A stretch of 64,000 bases of DNA, taken from an uncultured Prevotellaceae bacterium (GTDB lineage Bacteria; Bacteroidota; Bacteroidia; Bacteroidales; Bacteroidaceae). Shown here piece after piece: positions 28,433 to 38,664 of the stretch (positions within the stretch are counted from its first letter, which is position 1; every line of letters starts with the position of its first letter). The DNA is taken from the NCBI GenBank assembly GCA_902774815.1, contig CACYJV010000011.1, positions 62,001-126,000 on the forward strand. Reading direction: 5' to 3'. A program made the translations under genes and the position numbers. The notes under the pieces were generated by a model that was given only the letters and a program-made list of their open reading frames with translations, did no database searches and was not told the DNA's origin.

Positions 28433-29878
28433 TCACGACTTATTTGTCGTACCGTGTTTGCGATGATAGTGGGGCTTCTTCTTGGGCGCGTTGCCCTTTG
28501 ACAAGTCCTTCGGCTCGTTATGTGCAGGCTTGGTGGGCTTGTTTTGCGCAGGATTGGGCTTGTTCTGCGCAGTCTTGGGCTTGTTCTGTGCAGGCATGTC
28601 CGAATGCTTGCCGCCCTTGCCGTTGCGTCCGCCACGGCCTTTCCTGCCGTGTCCGCCACGTTTTCTGCCTTTCCCGTCGCGTTGCGGGCGATTTGACTTG
28701 TACTCAGGACCTTCGCCGATGCCTTCGGGCAGGGGCATCTTCTGCACTTCCCGTTCGAGGAAACGCTCAATCTGCATGAAATAGCGTATGTCGTCCTCGT
28801 TGACAAAGGTCACGGCCTTGCCATCGCGCTCGGCACGTGCAGTACGGCCTATGCGGTGGACGTAGTCCTCGGCATCGCGTGGCACGTCGTAGTTGACCAC
28901 CATGGCTATGTCGTCGATGTCGATGCCACGTGAGAGTATGTCGGTGGCTACGAGCACGTCGACCTGCCCGCTCTTGAAGCGGAACATCATCTCGTCGCGT
29001 TCGGCCTGCGTCAGGTCGCTGTGCATCTGGCCTGCGTTTATTTTCAGGCGCAGCAGCGCATGATAGACGTCCTTCACCTTGTTGATCTTACCGGCAAAGA
29101 TGATGACACGGCTGAGGTCGCCCTGCTTGAACATCTCCTCGATGATCTTCAGCTTCTGCGGCTCATGGCAGATGTAGGCCGACTGCTGGATTTTCTCGGC
29201 AGGCTTGCTGACGGCAATCTTCACTTCGACGGGATTCTTGAGCAATGTCTTGGCCAGCTGCTCGATCTTGTCGGGCATCGTGGCCGAGAACATGACCGTC
29301 TGGCAGGTCTTTGGCAGGTAGCTGGCTATCTTCAGGATGTCGTCGGAGAAGCCCATGTCGAGCATACGGTCGGCCTCGTCGAGTACAAAGAAGCTGACGC
29401 GGCTCATGTCGACGTTGCCCATGGTGAGGTGCGAGATGAAGCGTCCCGGTGTGGCGATGATGACAGATGCGCCCGTCTTCAGCGCGTTCAGTTCCTGGTA
29501 GTATCGGTTTCCGTCGTTACCGCCATAGACAGCCACGGAATTCACGTCGGGCAGGTAGTAGCCGAATCCCTGCATGGCCTGGTCAATCTGCTGTGCAAGT
29601 TCACGCGTGGGGGCCATGATGACGCAGTTGATGGCGTCTGAGGGGAACTCGTAGTGGCGTCCGTCGGGGAAGTCGGCATAGCCGTCGTCGAGCATGGAGA
29701 GCATGGGCAGCAGGTAGGCAGCGGTCTTTCCCGTGCCTGTCTGGGCCACGCCGAGCACATCGCGTCCGTCGAGTATTTCAGGTATGCATTTCTCTTGAAT
29801 GGGAGTCATCTCCTCGAAGCGCATGTCGTAGAGCGCATCGAGAATATTGTCGTTCAAATAGGTTTCTTCAAATTTCAT
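28433..29878 (-). CDS. DEAD-box RNA helicase (RhlE/CsdA-like)
   Basis: 481 residues. Both RecA-like domains are complete: Q motif (MTPIQEKCIPE), AQTGTGKT at 45-52, PTRELAQQ, DEAD in VLDEADRML, SAT, and HRIGRTARAERDG. The last 90 residues are basic and low-complexity (RKRGGHGRKGRGGRNGKGGK), followed by near-repeats of AQNKP, typical of an RNA-binding tail that increases affinity for structured RNA. Likely role: unwinding RNA in ribosome assembly or decay. It follows lptG by 84 bp on the same strand. Confidence 0.95.
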   Translation of the reverse strand: MKFEETYLNDNILDALYDMRFEEMTPIQEKCIPEILDGRDVLGVAQTGTGKTAAYLLPMLSMLDDGYADFPDGRHYEFPSDAINCVIMAPTRELAQQIDQAMQGFGYYLPDVNSVAVYGGNDGNRYYQELNALKTGASVIIATPGRFISHLTMGNVDMSRVSFFVLDEADRMLDMGFSDDILKIASYLPKTCQTVMFSATMPDKIEQLAKTLLKNPVEVKIAVSKPAEKIQQSAYICHEPQKLKIIEEMFKQGDLSRVIIFAGKINKVKDVYHALLRLKINAGQMHSDLTQAERDEMMFRFKSGQVDVLVATDILSRGIDIDDIAMVVNYDVPRDAEDYVHRIGRTARAERDGKAVTFVNEDDIRYFMQIERFLEREVQKMPLPEGIGEGPEYKSNRPQRDGKGRKRGGHGRKGRGGRNGKGGKHSDMPAQNKPKTAQNKPNPAQNKPTKPAHNEPKDLSKGNAPKKKPHYHRKHGTTNKS

Positions 29879-29962
29879 TTTTCTTTTTGCCTTGCTATAA
29901 TAAAACCTCCTTCATCACCATCCGTCATCCTGAATATATGGCCAGCTCTCAACTCTCAACTA

Positions 29963-31159
29963 TTAGTTAGGTGCATGCCGGTAGCAGAAGTAGGCCACGA
30001 CGGCAAAGATGATGTTGGGAATCCATGCGGCGAGCATGGGCGGGAAGTCGGCATTGATGGCAAATGTGGACGATACCGTCTGCAGCATGATGTAGGCGAA
30101 GCTCAGGGCCAGACCGATGCCCAGGTAGAGTCCCATGCCACCCTTGCGCTTGCGCGACGACAGCGACAGGCCTATGATGGTGAGGATGAACGAGGCGAAG
30201 GACGAGGCTATGCGCTTGTGATACTCCACCTGATACTGCACCACGTTGCCCGAGCCGCGGTCAATCTGCTTGGAGATGTACTCGCGCAGCTCAGGCGAGG
30301 TGAACGTCTCCTGCTGGCCTTTCGAGTAGACCAGGTCGGTGGGCTCCATCATGATGGTGGTGTCGCATTGGCTGCCGCTGGTGATGTGCTCGCGCAATCC
30401 CTTCAGCTGGCGTATCTTCCAGTTGCGGGCCTTCCAATGGTACTTCGTGTCGGAGATGGTGTCGTACTGGATGTCGGTGGCCGTCATGTGGCTGACGAGC
30501 TTCTTGTTCTCGAACTTGTCGAGCGAGAAGCCATAGCCCCTCTTCATCAGGTTGTCGTAGTGCTGTATGTAGGCGATGACGCCTTGTCCCACCTGCAGCT
30601 GCACGTTGTCGGCAGCGGTGTTCTTGCGCTTGTTCTTGTAGGTGGTCTCGAAGTTCTGGCGGATGACGGTCCCGTGAGGAATGACGTAGGCGCTCAGATA
30701 GAACGAGAGCAGCGAGATGAGCACGCACGAGATCATGTATGGCCGCATGAGCCGCTTGAACGACACTCCTGCCGCCAGCATGGCGATGATTTCGGAGTTT
30801 CCTGCCAGTTTCGACGTGAAGAAGATGACTGCGATGAACACGAACAGCGGGCTGAACAGATTGGCAAAATAGGGCACGAAGTTCATGTAGTAGTCGAACA
30901 CGATGGCTCGCAGGGGTGCATGATACTGCGTGAACTTTGCCAGGTTCTCGTTGACGTCGAAGACGATGGAGATACTGATAATCAGTACGATGGAGAAAAT
31001 ATAGGTGCCGATGAACTTCTTGATGATGTACCAGTCGAGCCTCTTGATGAAACTGGGCTTCAGTTTCTTCAAGATGCCGAACAGCCATGCGAAGGCCTTG
31101 CGGAGCCATCGCCCTGCTTTCAGCAGGGGCCGTAGTTGTCTGATGCGTCTGTAGTTCAT
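29963..31159 (-). CDS. LptF/LptG-family lipopolysaccharide export permease
   Basis: 398 residues from the ATG at 31157-31159, which lies 10 bp after the tgt stop codon; an upstream ATG at 31195 would overlap tgt. The pattern is that of YjgP/YjgQ permeases: first helix in LDWYIIKKFIGTYIFSIVLIISI, two further N-terminal helices, a periplasmic beta-jellyroll domain (about 120-280, with YKNKRKNTAADNVQLQVGQG) and three C-terminal helices starting at IASSFASFILTIIGLSL. Together with LptB it extracts LPS from the inner membrane. F and G cannot be told apart here. Operon order is lon, tgt, lptF/G. Confidence 0.9.
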   Translation of the reverse strand: MNYRRIRQLRPLLKAGRWLRKAFAWLFGILKKLKPSFIKRLDWYIIKKFIGTYIFSIVLIISISIVFDVNENLAKFTQYHAPLRAIVFDYYMNFVPYFANLFSPLFVFIAVIFFTSKLAGNSEIIAMLAAGVSFKRLMRPYMISCVLISLLSFYLSAYVIPHGTVIRQNFETTYKNKRKNTAADNVQLQVGQGVIAYIQHYDNLMKRGYGFSLDKFENKKLVSHMTATDIQYDTISDTKYHWKARNWKIRQLKGLREHITSGSQCDTTIMMEPTDLVYSKGQQETFTSPELREYISKQIDRGSGNVVQYQVEYHKRIASSFASFILTIIGLSLSSRKRKGGMGLYLGIGLALSFAYIMLQTVSSTFAINADFPPMLAAWIPNIIFAVVAYFCYRHAPN

Positions 31160-31169
31160 GCTGTACTGT

Positions 31170-32293
<1,124 letters not shown>

Positions 32294-32297
<4 letters not shown>

Positions 32298-34750
32298 TTG
32301 CTTTCTTCTTCTATTTTGAATTCAACGGGATGGGCCACGACTTCATCGGTCAGGGCAAAACGCCAGACGTCCTGCACGTTCTCCACATAGTGGAACTGCA
32401 CGCCCTGCAGGTAGATCTCAGGAATCTCGTCGATGTCCTTCTTGTTGTCTCGGCACATCACTATGTCGGTGATGCCGGCACGCTTGGCAGCCAAGATCTT
32501 CTCCTTGATGCCGCCTACGGGCAAAACCTTGCCGCGCAGGGTGATCTCGCCCGTCATGGCCGTGTTCTTGCGGACCTTGCGCTGGGTGAGTGCCGATGCG
32601 ATGGAGGTGGCTATGGTGATGCCTGCCGAAGGACCATCCTTAGGCGTGGCACCCTCTGGCACGTGGATGTGGATGTTCCATTGGTCGAAGATGCGGTAGT
32701 CAATGCCCAGCACGTCGACGTGAGCCTTCACGTACTCAAGTGCGATGACAGCCGACTCCTTCATCACGTCGCCGAGGTTTCCGGTCAGCGTGAGCTTGCC
32801 CGACTTGCCTTTCGAAAGCGAGGTCTCGATGAAGAGGATTTCGCCTCCTACACTTGTCCAGGCCAGTCCCGTGACGACACCGGCATAGTCGTTGCCCTGG
32901 TAGATGTCGCGGTAGAAAGGCGGCTTGCCCAGCAGGCCTTCAATCTGGTCGGGAGTGATCTTCTCGAAGGGCAGTTCGCCGTCGCGTGCCTTCATGAAGG
33001 CCATCTTGCGCAGGGCTTTGTTGATCTGCTTCTCCAGCTGTCGGACACCACTCTCACGGGTGTACTGCTCGATGATCTTCTCGATGGCTGCTTTGTTGAA
33101 CTTAGGACAACTGCCATTGTTCTTCACCTTCAGTCCGGTGTTCTCAAGCTCGCGCGGCACCAGGTGGCGCTTCGCAATCTCAATCTTTTCCTCAGTGATG
33201 TAGCCCGATACCTCGATGATTTCCATGCGGTCGAGCAGGGGCTGCGGTATGGTGCTGAGGTTGTTGGCCGTAGCGATGAAGAGCACCTTCGACAGGTCGT
33301 AGTCAACGTCCAGATAGTTGTCGTGGAAAGCTGAGTTCTGCTCGGGGTCGAGAACTTCGAGCATGGCCGATGCAGGATCGCCGTTGATGGTGTTCTGTGT
33401 GATCTTGTCAATCTCGTCGAGGATGAAGACGGGGTTCGACGAGCCTGCCTTCTGGATGTTCTTGATGATGCGTCCAGGCATGGCACCGACATAGGTGCGA
33501 CGGTGGCCGCGTATCTCGCTCTCGTCGTGCAGGCCACCCAGGCTCACACGTACATACTTACGCTTCATGGCAGCGGCAATGGACTTGCCAAGCGAAGTCT
33601 TACCGACTCCAGGAGGGCCGTAGAGGCAGATGATGGGCGACTTCAGGTCGCCGCGCAGCTGCAGCACAGCCATGTACTCCAGGATGCGCTCCTTCACCTT
33701 CTCCATGCCATAGTGGTCGCGGTCCAGGATCTTCTGTGCACGCTTCAGGTCGAGATTGTCGTCGGTATATTCGCCCCAAGGCAGTCCGACCAACGTCTGC
33801 AGGTAGTTGACCAATACGCTGAAATCGGGGCTCTGCGGGTTCAGGGTGTCGAGCTTGTCGAGTTCCTTCTGGAACACCTTCTCGACGTCCTCCGACCACT
33901 TCTTGCCGCGTGCCTTCTCTTCGAGTTCCTTGCGCTCAGGCGAACCTTCGCCGTTGCCCAGTTCCTCCTTGATGTTTTTGATCTGCTGCTGCAGGAAGTA
34001 CTCACGCTGCTGCTCGTCGATGTCCTCGCGAGTCCGGGTACGTATCTCCTGACGGAGTTCCAGCAGCTGAATCTCCTTGTTGAGCGTCTTCAACACCTCG
34101 ATGACGCGATCCATGGTGGAGTCGGCACGCAGCATCTTCATCTTGTCGTTGACGGAGAAGGGCATGTTTGTGCAGATGAAGTTCACCAGCAATATGTCGT
34201 TCTTGATGTTGTTCAGGGCAAACTGCGACTCATCGGGTATGTCCTCGTTCTGGTGGATGTAGTCGACGGTATTTACGCGCAAGTCTTCAATAGCCGTACG
34301 GAAAGTCTTGTCATGGGCGTCGGGCAGCTCCTCGGCAATGAGCGATGTGTTTCCTGCGAGGTAGGGACGGCGCTTGGTGAGTCCTTCCAGGCGGCAACGG
34401 CCCAAAGCCTGGACAATAACAGTCGAGTTATTGCCTTGTCCGGGCATGTCGAGGGTACGGATGAGCTTGGCATAGACGCCCACATCATGAAGATCGTCCT
34501 CCGTGGGGTCTTCCACGTCGGCATTTTTCTGGCAAAAAACGGCGAAAATCTGTTCTGGGTCTTGTATGAGCTTTTCTATGAGGTTGGTGCTGGGCTTCCT
34601 TCCTATGATGATAGGGGCGATGACACCTGGAAACAAAACCAGGTTGCGAGTTGCCAAAATGGGAGTCACACCTTCAGGTTGATGGTTGAAAAGGGTGGCA
34701 ACGTCTCCCTCGTAGTCGGCAATCATTTGAATGGATGTATTTGATTTCAT
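32294..34750 (-). CDS. lon: ATP-dependent protease Lon
   Basis: 818 residues from the ATG at 34748-34750. The in-frame ATG at 34780 sits in the promoter box and is rejected. Order: LON substrate domain ([19 protein letters not shown]), coiled coil (about 200-330), AAA+ module with GPPGVGKTS and VFILDEIDK, then the protease domain with [14 protein letters not shown] holding the catalytic Ser and the Lys in [14 protein letters not shown]. Lon degrades misfolded and regulatory proteins. It leads the lon-tgt-lptF/G operon. Length is normal. Confidence 0.97.
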
Positions 34751-34777
34751 TTTTTCCTTGTTATCTGAATTGGCCTG

Positions 34778-34785
34778 CAAAGTTA
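34778..34785 (-). promoter_or_regulatory. -7 box for the lon operon
   Basis: TAACTTTG on the minus strand, 27 bp before the chosen ATG. No clear -33 TTTG at the expected distance. Confidence 0.6.
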
Positions 34786-34896
34786 CACAATTTTCTTTAT
34801 ATTCTGACGGAGTGAAGTGCGAAAAAATATAAATAATGTGTAAGAATTGACTAAAAACACAAAATAAAACGGCCTTATTGCGCGTTATTCAACGTG

Positions 34897-35625
34897 ATGA
34901 AGGCAGATTTCAGTTTCAAACAGTTCAGCCTGGCACAGGACCGTTGCGCCATGAAAGTGGGCACGGACGGGGTGCTTTTGGGTGCATGGGCAGAGGGTGG
35001 AAAGCGCGTTCTCGACATCGGGTCGGGTACGGGCCTTATTGCCTTGATGATGGCTCAGCGGTTTCTGGAAGCCACCGTCGTTGGCATCGACATCGATGGC
35101 GCTGCCTGCTGCCAGGCACGTGAGAATGTGTCGTCGTCGCCTTTTTCCAGTCGTGTAGACATCGTCCACACTTCGTTGCAGGATTATGCTTTGGCTGCCG
35201 GCGAGTCGGGCAAAGATGGGGTGGGGCAGCAGTTCGATAGTATCGTGTGCAATCCGCCTTTTTTCATAAACAGCTTGCGCAGTCCAGACCCACAACGAGC
35301 CTTGGCCCGGCATGCCGATTCGCTTCCTTTTACCGACCTCTTTTCGGGGGTGAAACGTCTGCTTTCCGTTGATGGAGTTTTCTCTGCTGTCATTTCTTCA
35401 GAATATCTTGAGCAATTTTCTTCAAATGCTTATTTATCAGGGTTTTATCTTTCTCGTCAATATGACGTAAAAACCACTCCTAAAAAGCCAGTCCGACGTT
35501 ATCTTGTTGCCTTTCGCAGGAAGCTTCCACATATCCTTGACCGGCAGTCTGTATGCCTGCAAGAAACTGACGGAAGCCGAAGCGGATGGTACTCCCGCCT
35601 GACTTCCGATTTCCTGTTGCGATAA
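34897..35625 (+). CDS. trmN6: tRNA1(Val) adenine-37 N6-methyltransferase-like protein
   Basis: 242 residues from the ATG at 34897 (a GTG lies just before it). A Rossmann methyltransferase: VLDIGSGTGLIALMMAQR binds S-adenosylmethionine, DIDGAACCQARENV is the acidic loop and IVCNPPFF is the NPPY-type catalytic motif for N6-adenine methylation. FSFKQFSLAQDRCAMKVGTDGVLLGAW is the typical N terminus of the YfiC/TrmN6 group, which methylates A37 of tRNA-Val. An attack on another RNA or DNA adenine cannot be excluded. Single-gene unit, divergent from lon. Confidence 0.88.
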   Translation: MKADFSFKQFSLAQDRCAMKVGTDGVLLGAWAEGGKRVLDIGSGTGLIALMMAQRFLEATVVGIDIDGAACCQARENVSSSPFSSRVDIVHTSLQDYALAAGESGKDGVGQQFDSIVCNPPFFINSLRSPDPQRALARHADSLPFTDLFSGVKRLLSVDGVFSAVISSEYLEQFSSNAYLSGFYLSRQYDVKTTPKKPVRRYLVAFRRKLPHILDRQSVCLQETDGSRSGWYSRLTSDFLLR

Positions 35626-35640
35626 TAAGATTTCTTGAAA

Positions 35641-35670
35641 ATGTACGGACGCATTGTGCCGCATCCCTAC
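35641..35670. repeat. Diverged REP-like palindrome between convergent genes
   Basis: On the minus strand GTAGGGATGCGGC ... GCGTCCGTAC forms an imperfect hairpin with a GTAG head. Outside it, AAGATTTCTTGA (35627-35638) and TCAAGAATCTT (35687-35697) add an outer stem that could terminate both neighbours. Confidence 0.55.
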
Positions 35671-35704
35671 TTTCTTAGGTGTTCTATCAAGAATCTTCCT
35701 TTCC

Positions 35705-36730
35705 TTATCTGTTAAGCTTGCGTTGCAGAACCTTGCTCAATGCCAAGACGTGGCGTCGTTGCTTGGTCAGGTCATCGCGGACGATATTGATTTCGTTGAA
35801 CAGTTCGCTGGCAGCACTTTGGAAGGCGTTCGGTTTGCGCTGGCTCTTGTCGGCATCGGGATTCACCACCACGCGTATTCCTTTGGGTTTCAGTTCGATG
35901 TCCACATCAGCATCGGTCATCACAGGGTCGCCATCGAAATGGATGACGCCAGCTTGTTTGCGATGAATATGTAGCTTTTGGCAGCGGAAGGTCTTTATTT
36001 TTGAGTTTTTATCAAGGGTCTTGTTGAACATCTCGATGCTGATCTGTGGTGCCTCGATGACGTCGAAAGGTTCCATGATGATGACATCCAGCAGTCCGTC
36101 GCTCATTGATGCCTGGGGAGCTATGTAGGCATTGTTGCCGTATTGTGAGGCGTTGGCACAGGAGATGAGGAACGCCTTGGCGCGCGTCAAGCCTTGCTCG
36201 TCCTGAATCTCGTAGGTCTCGGGTTCGTATTTCAGTCCCTCGCGCAGTACATTTTCTACATAGGTAATGGGACCGCGCTTGCCAGCTTCGGCAAACTTTT
36301 GGCTGACAAAGGCATCGAAGCCCATTCCGCAGGTGCAGAAGAAGGGGTGCCCGTTGATGAGTCCATAGTCCAACTCGTGAATCTCATCACGATTGATGAT
36401 GCCGATGGCCCGTTTGATGTTCATCGGAATCATCAGGTGGCGTGCAAGTCCGTTGCCTGATCCACAAGGAATGATGCCGAGTGCTGTCTGCGAGTGCACA
36501 ATGGCTCTCGCCACCTCGTTGACAGTACCGTCACCACCAATGGCCACCACGATGTCCACACCTCGCTCCATGGCCTCATGGGCCAGTTCGCTGGCATGGC
36601 CGGCATGTTCGGTCATCAGCAGTTCGTAGCTGAACTTCTCATGGTCGAGCGTCGACTCAATCAACTCAGGTATCCCAGCTTTGTTTTGAGTACCCGAGAT
36701 GGGATTCATGATGAAAACAACTCTTTTCAT
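35705..36730 (-). CDS. YegS/DagK-type lipid kinase
   Basis: 341 residues. The diacylglycerol-kinase catalytic domain is at the N terminus: FIMNPISGTQNK, VVAIGGDGTVNEVA and IIPCGSGNGLARHL, the ATP site of the DAGK/sphingosine kinase/YegS superfamily; DGLLDVIIMEPF and VIHFDGDPVM are in the C-terminal beta domain. A tail of about 50 residues after NPDADK is extra and helical. The lipid substrate is unknown. It is divergent from serine palmitoyltransferase, so a long-chain base or ceramide is worth considering. The -7 box ends only 4 nt before the ATG. Confidence 0.87.
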   Translation of the reverse strand: MKRVVFIMNPISGTQNKAGIPELIESTLDHEKFSYELLMTEHAGHASELAHEAMERGVDIVVAIGGDGTVNEVARAIVHSQTALGIIPCGSGNGLARHLMIPMNIKRAIGIINRDEIHELDYGLINGHPFFCTCGMGFDAFVSQKFAEAGKRGPITYVENVLREGLKYEPETYEIQDEQGLTRAKAFLISCANASQYGNNAYIAPQASMSDGLLDVIIMEPFDVIEAPQISIEMFNKTLDKNSKIKTFRCQKLHIHRKQAGVIHFDGDPVMTDADVDIELKPKGIRVVVNPDADKSQRKPNAFQSAASELFNEINIVRDDLTKQRRHVLALSKVLQRKLNR

Positions 36731-36734
36731 GCTG

Positions 36735-36742
36735 CAAAGTTA
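36735..36742 (-). promoter_or_regulatory. -7 box abutting the lipid kinase start
   Basis: Minus strand reads TAACTTTG-CAGC-ATG. The start codon falls where transcription should begin, so the mRNA is probably leaderless. Confidence 0.6.
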
Positions 36743-36836
36743 CTAATTCGTGGGCGAATAATCCTAATTTTTATACAATATTTTATCAAAAAGAAAGATT
36801 TCTTAGAAAAAAAGAACATGTTAAAGAAATTTTTTG

Positions 36837-36844
36837 TACCTTTG
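36837..36844 (+). promoter_or_regulatory. -7 box for spt
   Basis: TACCTTTG with ATG 41 nt further on at 36886. No strong -33 box. Confidence 0.6.
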
Positions 36845-36885
36845 CAGCCTGAATGTTTAATTTGTAGTTTTTCTACACCTTTATA

Positions 36886-38076
36886 ATGGGACAATTACAA
36901 GAAAGATACAAGAGCTATCGCCGTCCACAGAAGTACGCCGAGCTGGGTATTTATCCTTATTTCCGTGCTATTACCAGCAAGCAAGGTACTGAAGTGGAAA
37001 TGGACGGGCATCACGTGCTGATGTTTGGTTCGAATGCCTATACCGGCTTGACAGGCGATGAGCGAATTATTGCAAAGGCCAAGGAGGCCCTCGACAAATA
37101 TGGATCTGGCTGTGCAGGAAGTCGTTTCCTCAACGGTACGCTTGACCTCCATGAAAAATTAGAGAAAGAGCTGGCTGAGTTTATCCACAAGGACGCGTCC
37201 ATGTGCTTCTCCACTGGTTTTTCGGTGAATCAGGGTGTCATACCCGCTTTGCTTGGAAAGGATGATTTCGTAATCTGCGACGATCGTGACCATGCGTCTA
37301 TTGTCGATGGACGACGACTTTCTTTTGCCAAGCAGCTGCACTACAAGCACAACGACATGCAGGACTTGGAGCGCGTGCTTCAGAAGCTGCCTCAGGAGGC
37401 CGTTAAGCTGATTGTTGTCGATGGTGTCTTCTCCATGGAAGGCGACCTCTGCAACCTGCCTGCCATCGTCGAACTGAAGCATAAGTACAACTGCTCCATC
37501 ATGGTCGACGAGGCACATGGAATTGGCGTGTTTGGTAAGCAAGGACGTGGCGTGTGCGACCATTTTGGACTGACTGACGAGGTTGACCTCATCATGGGTA
37601 CATTCTCCAAGTCGTTGGCATCCATCGGTGGTTTCATTGCTGCCGACTTTGACACCATCAACTGGCTTCGCCACACTTGCCGCACCTACATTTTCAGCGC
37701 TTCCAACACTCCGGCTGCCACAGCTGCCGCTATGGAGGCCTTGCACATCATCCAGCAAGAACCCGAGCGTATCGAAAAGCTTTGGGATGTCACCCGATAT
37801 GCCCTTCAGCGTTTCCGTGAGGAAGGCTTCGAGATTGGTGACACCGAGAGCCCCATCATACCTCTCTATGTTCGCGACGTCGACAAGACTTTCCTTGTGA
37901 CGGCACTTGCCTATAATGCTGGTGTGTTCATCAACCCGGTGATTCCGCCTGCATGTGCTCCTGAGGATACGCTTGTGCGCTTTGCTCTCATGGCTACTCA
38001 CACCAACGAGCAGGTTGAGCGTGCTGTCAAAGCTCTGAAGAAGATTTTCGTCGAGCAAGAGATTATCAAGGCATAA
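36886..38076 (+). CDS. spt: Serine palmitoyltransferase
   Basis: 396 residues of the alpha-oxoamine synthase fold. PLP-binding Lys242 is in GTFSKSLASIGG, DEAHGIG (208-214) holds the Asp and His that contact PLP, and GSGCAGSRFLNGT is the acyl-CoA side. The N terminus LQERYKSYRRPQKYAELGIYPYFRAI and overall form match Bacteroidota SPT rather than KBL or BioF. It condenses serine with palmitoyl-CoA to 3-ketosphinganine, the first step to the sphingolipids of Bacteroides and Prevotella. It is divergent from a DAGK-fold lipid kinase. Confidence 0.9.
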   Translation: MGQLQERYKSYRRPQKYAELGIYPYFRAITSKQGTEVEMDGHHVLMFGSNAYTGLTGDERIIAKAKEALDKYGSGCAGSRFLNGTLDLHEKLEKELAEFIHKDASMCFSTGFSVNQGVIPALLGKDDFVICDDRDHASIVDGRRLSFAKQLHYKHNDMQDLERVLQKLPQEAVKLIVVDGVFSMEGDLCNLPAIVELKHKYNCSIMVDEAHGIGVFGKQGRGVCDHFGLTDEVDLIMGTFSKSLASIGGFIAADFDTINWLRHTCRTYIFSASNTPAATAAAMEALHIIQQEPERIEKLWDVTRYALQRFREEGFEIGDTESPIIPLYVRDVDKTFLVTALAYNAGVFINPVIPPACAPEDTLVRFALMATHTNEQVERAVKALKKIFVEQEIIKA

Positions 38077-38173
38077 GCCAACGAAGTTCAGGCGAAGCAA
38101 AGTGACGAAGAAGTGAAAGGACTCTTATCGTTAAAATTGCTTAACGAAAAGGCTTTTCAGTCCAACAACGTGC

Positions 38174-38202
38174 TTGCGTTTCAACTTTTCTTCGTAACTT
38201 TG
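38174..38202 (+). promoter_or_regulatory. tRNA-Pro promoter
   Basis: TTG (38174-38176) and TAACTTTG (38195-38202), 17 bp before the tRNA 5' end. Confidence 0.6.
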
Positions 38203-38219
38203 CAGCCGCAAACTTCATT

Positions 38220-38293
38220 CGGGGTGTAGCGCAGCCCGGTAGCGCTCCTGGTTTGGGACCAGGCGGCCGCAGGTTCGAATCCTGTCGCCCCGA
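38220..38293 (+). tRNA. tRNA-Pro (TGG)
   Basis: Acceptor CGGGGTG pairs with CGCCCCG; anticodon arm CCTGG-TTTGGGA-CCAGG gives TGG; T arm has GGTTCGAATCC; discriminator A. CCA is not encoded. Confidence 0.96.
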
Positions 38294-38302
38294 CGGTATT
38301 GA

Positions 38303-38338
38303 AACTAACTACTTGTTTATCAGGTAGTTAGTTTTTTT
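38303..38338 (+). terminator. tRNA-Pro terminator
   Basis: AACTAACTAC (38303-38312) pairs with GTAGTTAGTT (38324-38333), then TTTTT. Confidence 0.85.
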
Positions 38339-38630
38339 ATTTATAACTTGCACAACATTTGCACAACATCTCCCCCTCATCTCTCCCGACAAATGTCCCT
38401 TTTTATGTGCTTCATGTGCTAATTTTTATTATTAGATTTTTCGACTAGTTCTTCGCTTGCTCCCAAAAATGACCTGGTAGAGAGTTGAAAACTTCATTAT
38501 AAATAATATGTTCAATATATGTTCAATCACTAATTTGAGGTTACATAACATCTGGGGCCTTGTTCCTTCACGTATTGATGTGTTGTCATACTTTTTTGTA
38601 TGACCAGATTAAAATCTCAAAATTTTTATG
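38339..38630. other. AT-rich spacer after tRNA-Pro with short direct repeats
   Basis: No coding frame stands out. TTGCACAACAT is repeated twice in a row (38348-38370), and ATGTTCAAT twice near 38510-38528. Such short repeats beside a tRNA 3' end are compatible with an old integration scar, but no integrase remnant is legible. Confidence 0.35.
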
Positions 38631-38638
38631 TACTTTTG
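38631..38638 (+). promoter_or_regulatory. -7 box for the six-hairpin glycosidase gene
   Basis: TACTTTTG, 26 nt before the ATG at 38665; it excludes an in-frame ATG at 38560. Confidence 0.6.
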
Positions 38639-38664
38639 CACGAGAACAACAAACTGCGTCGTTT

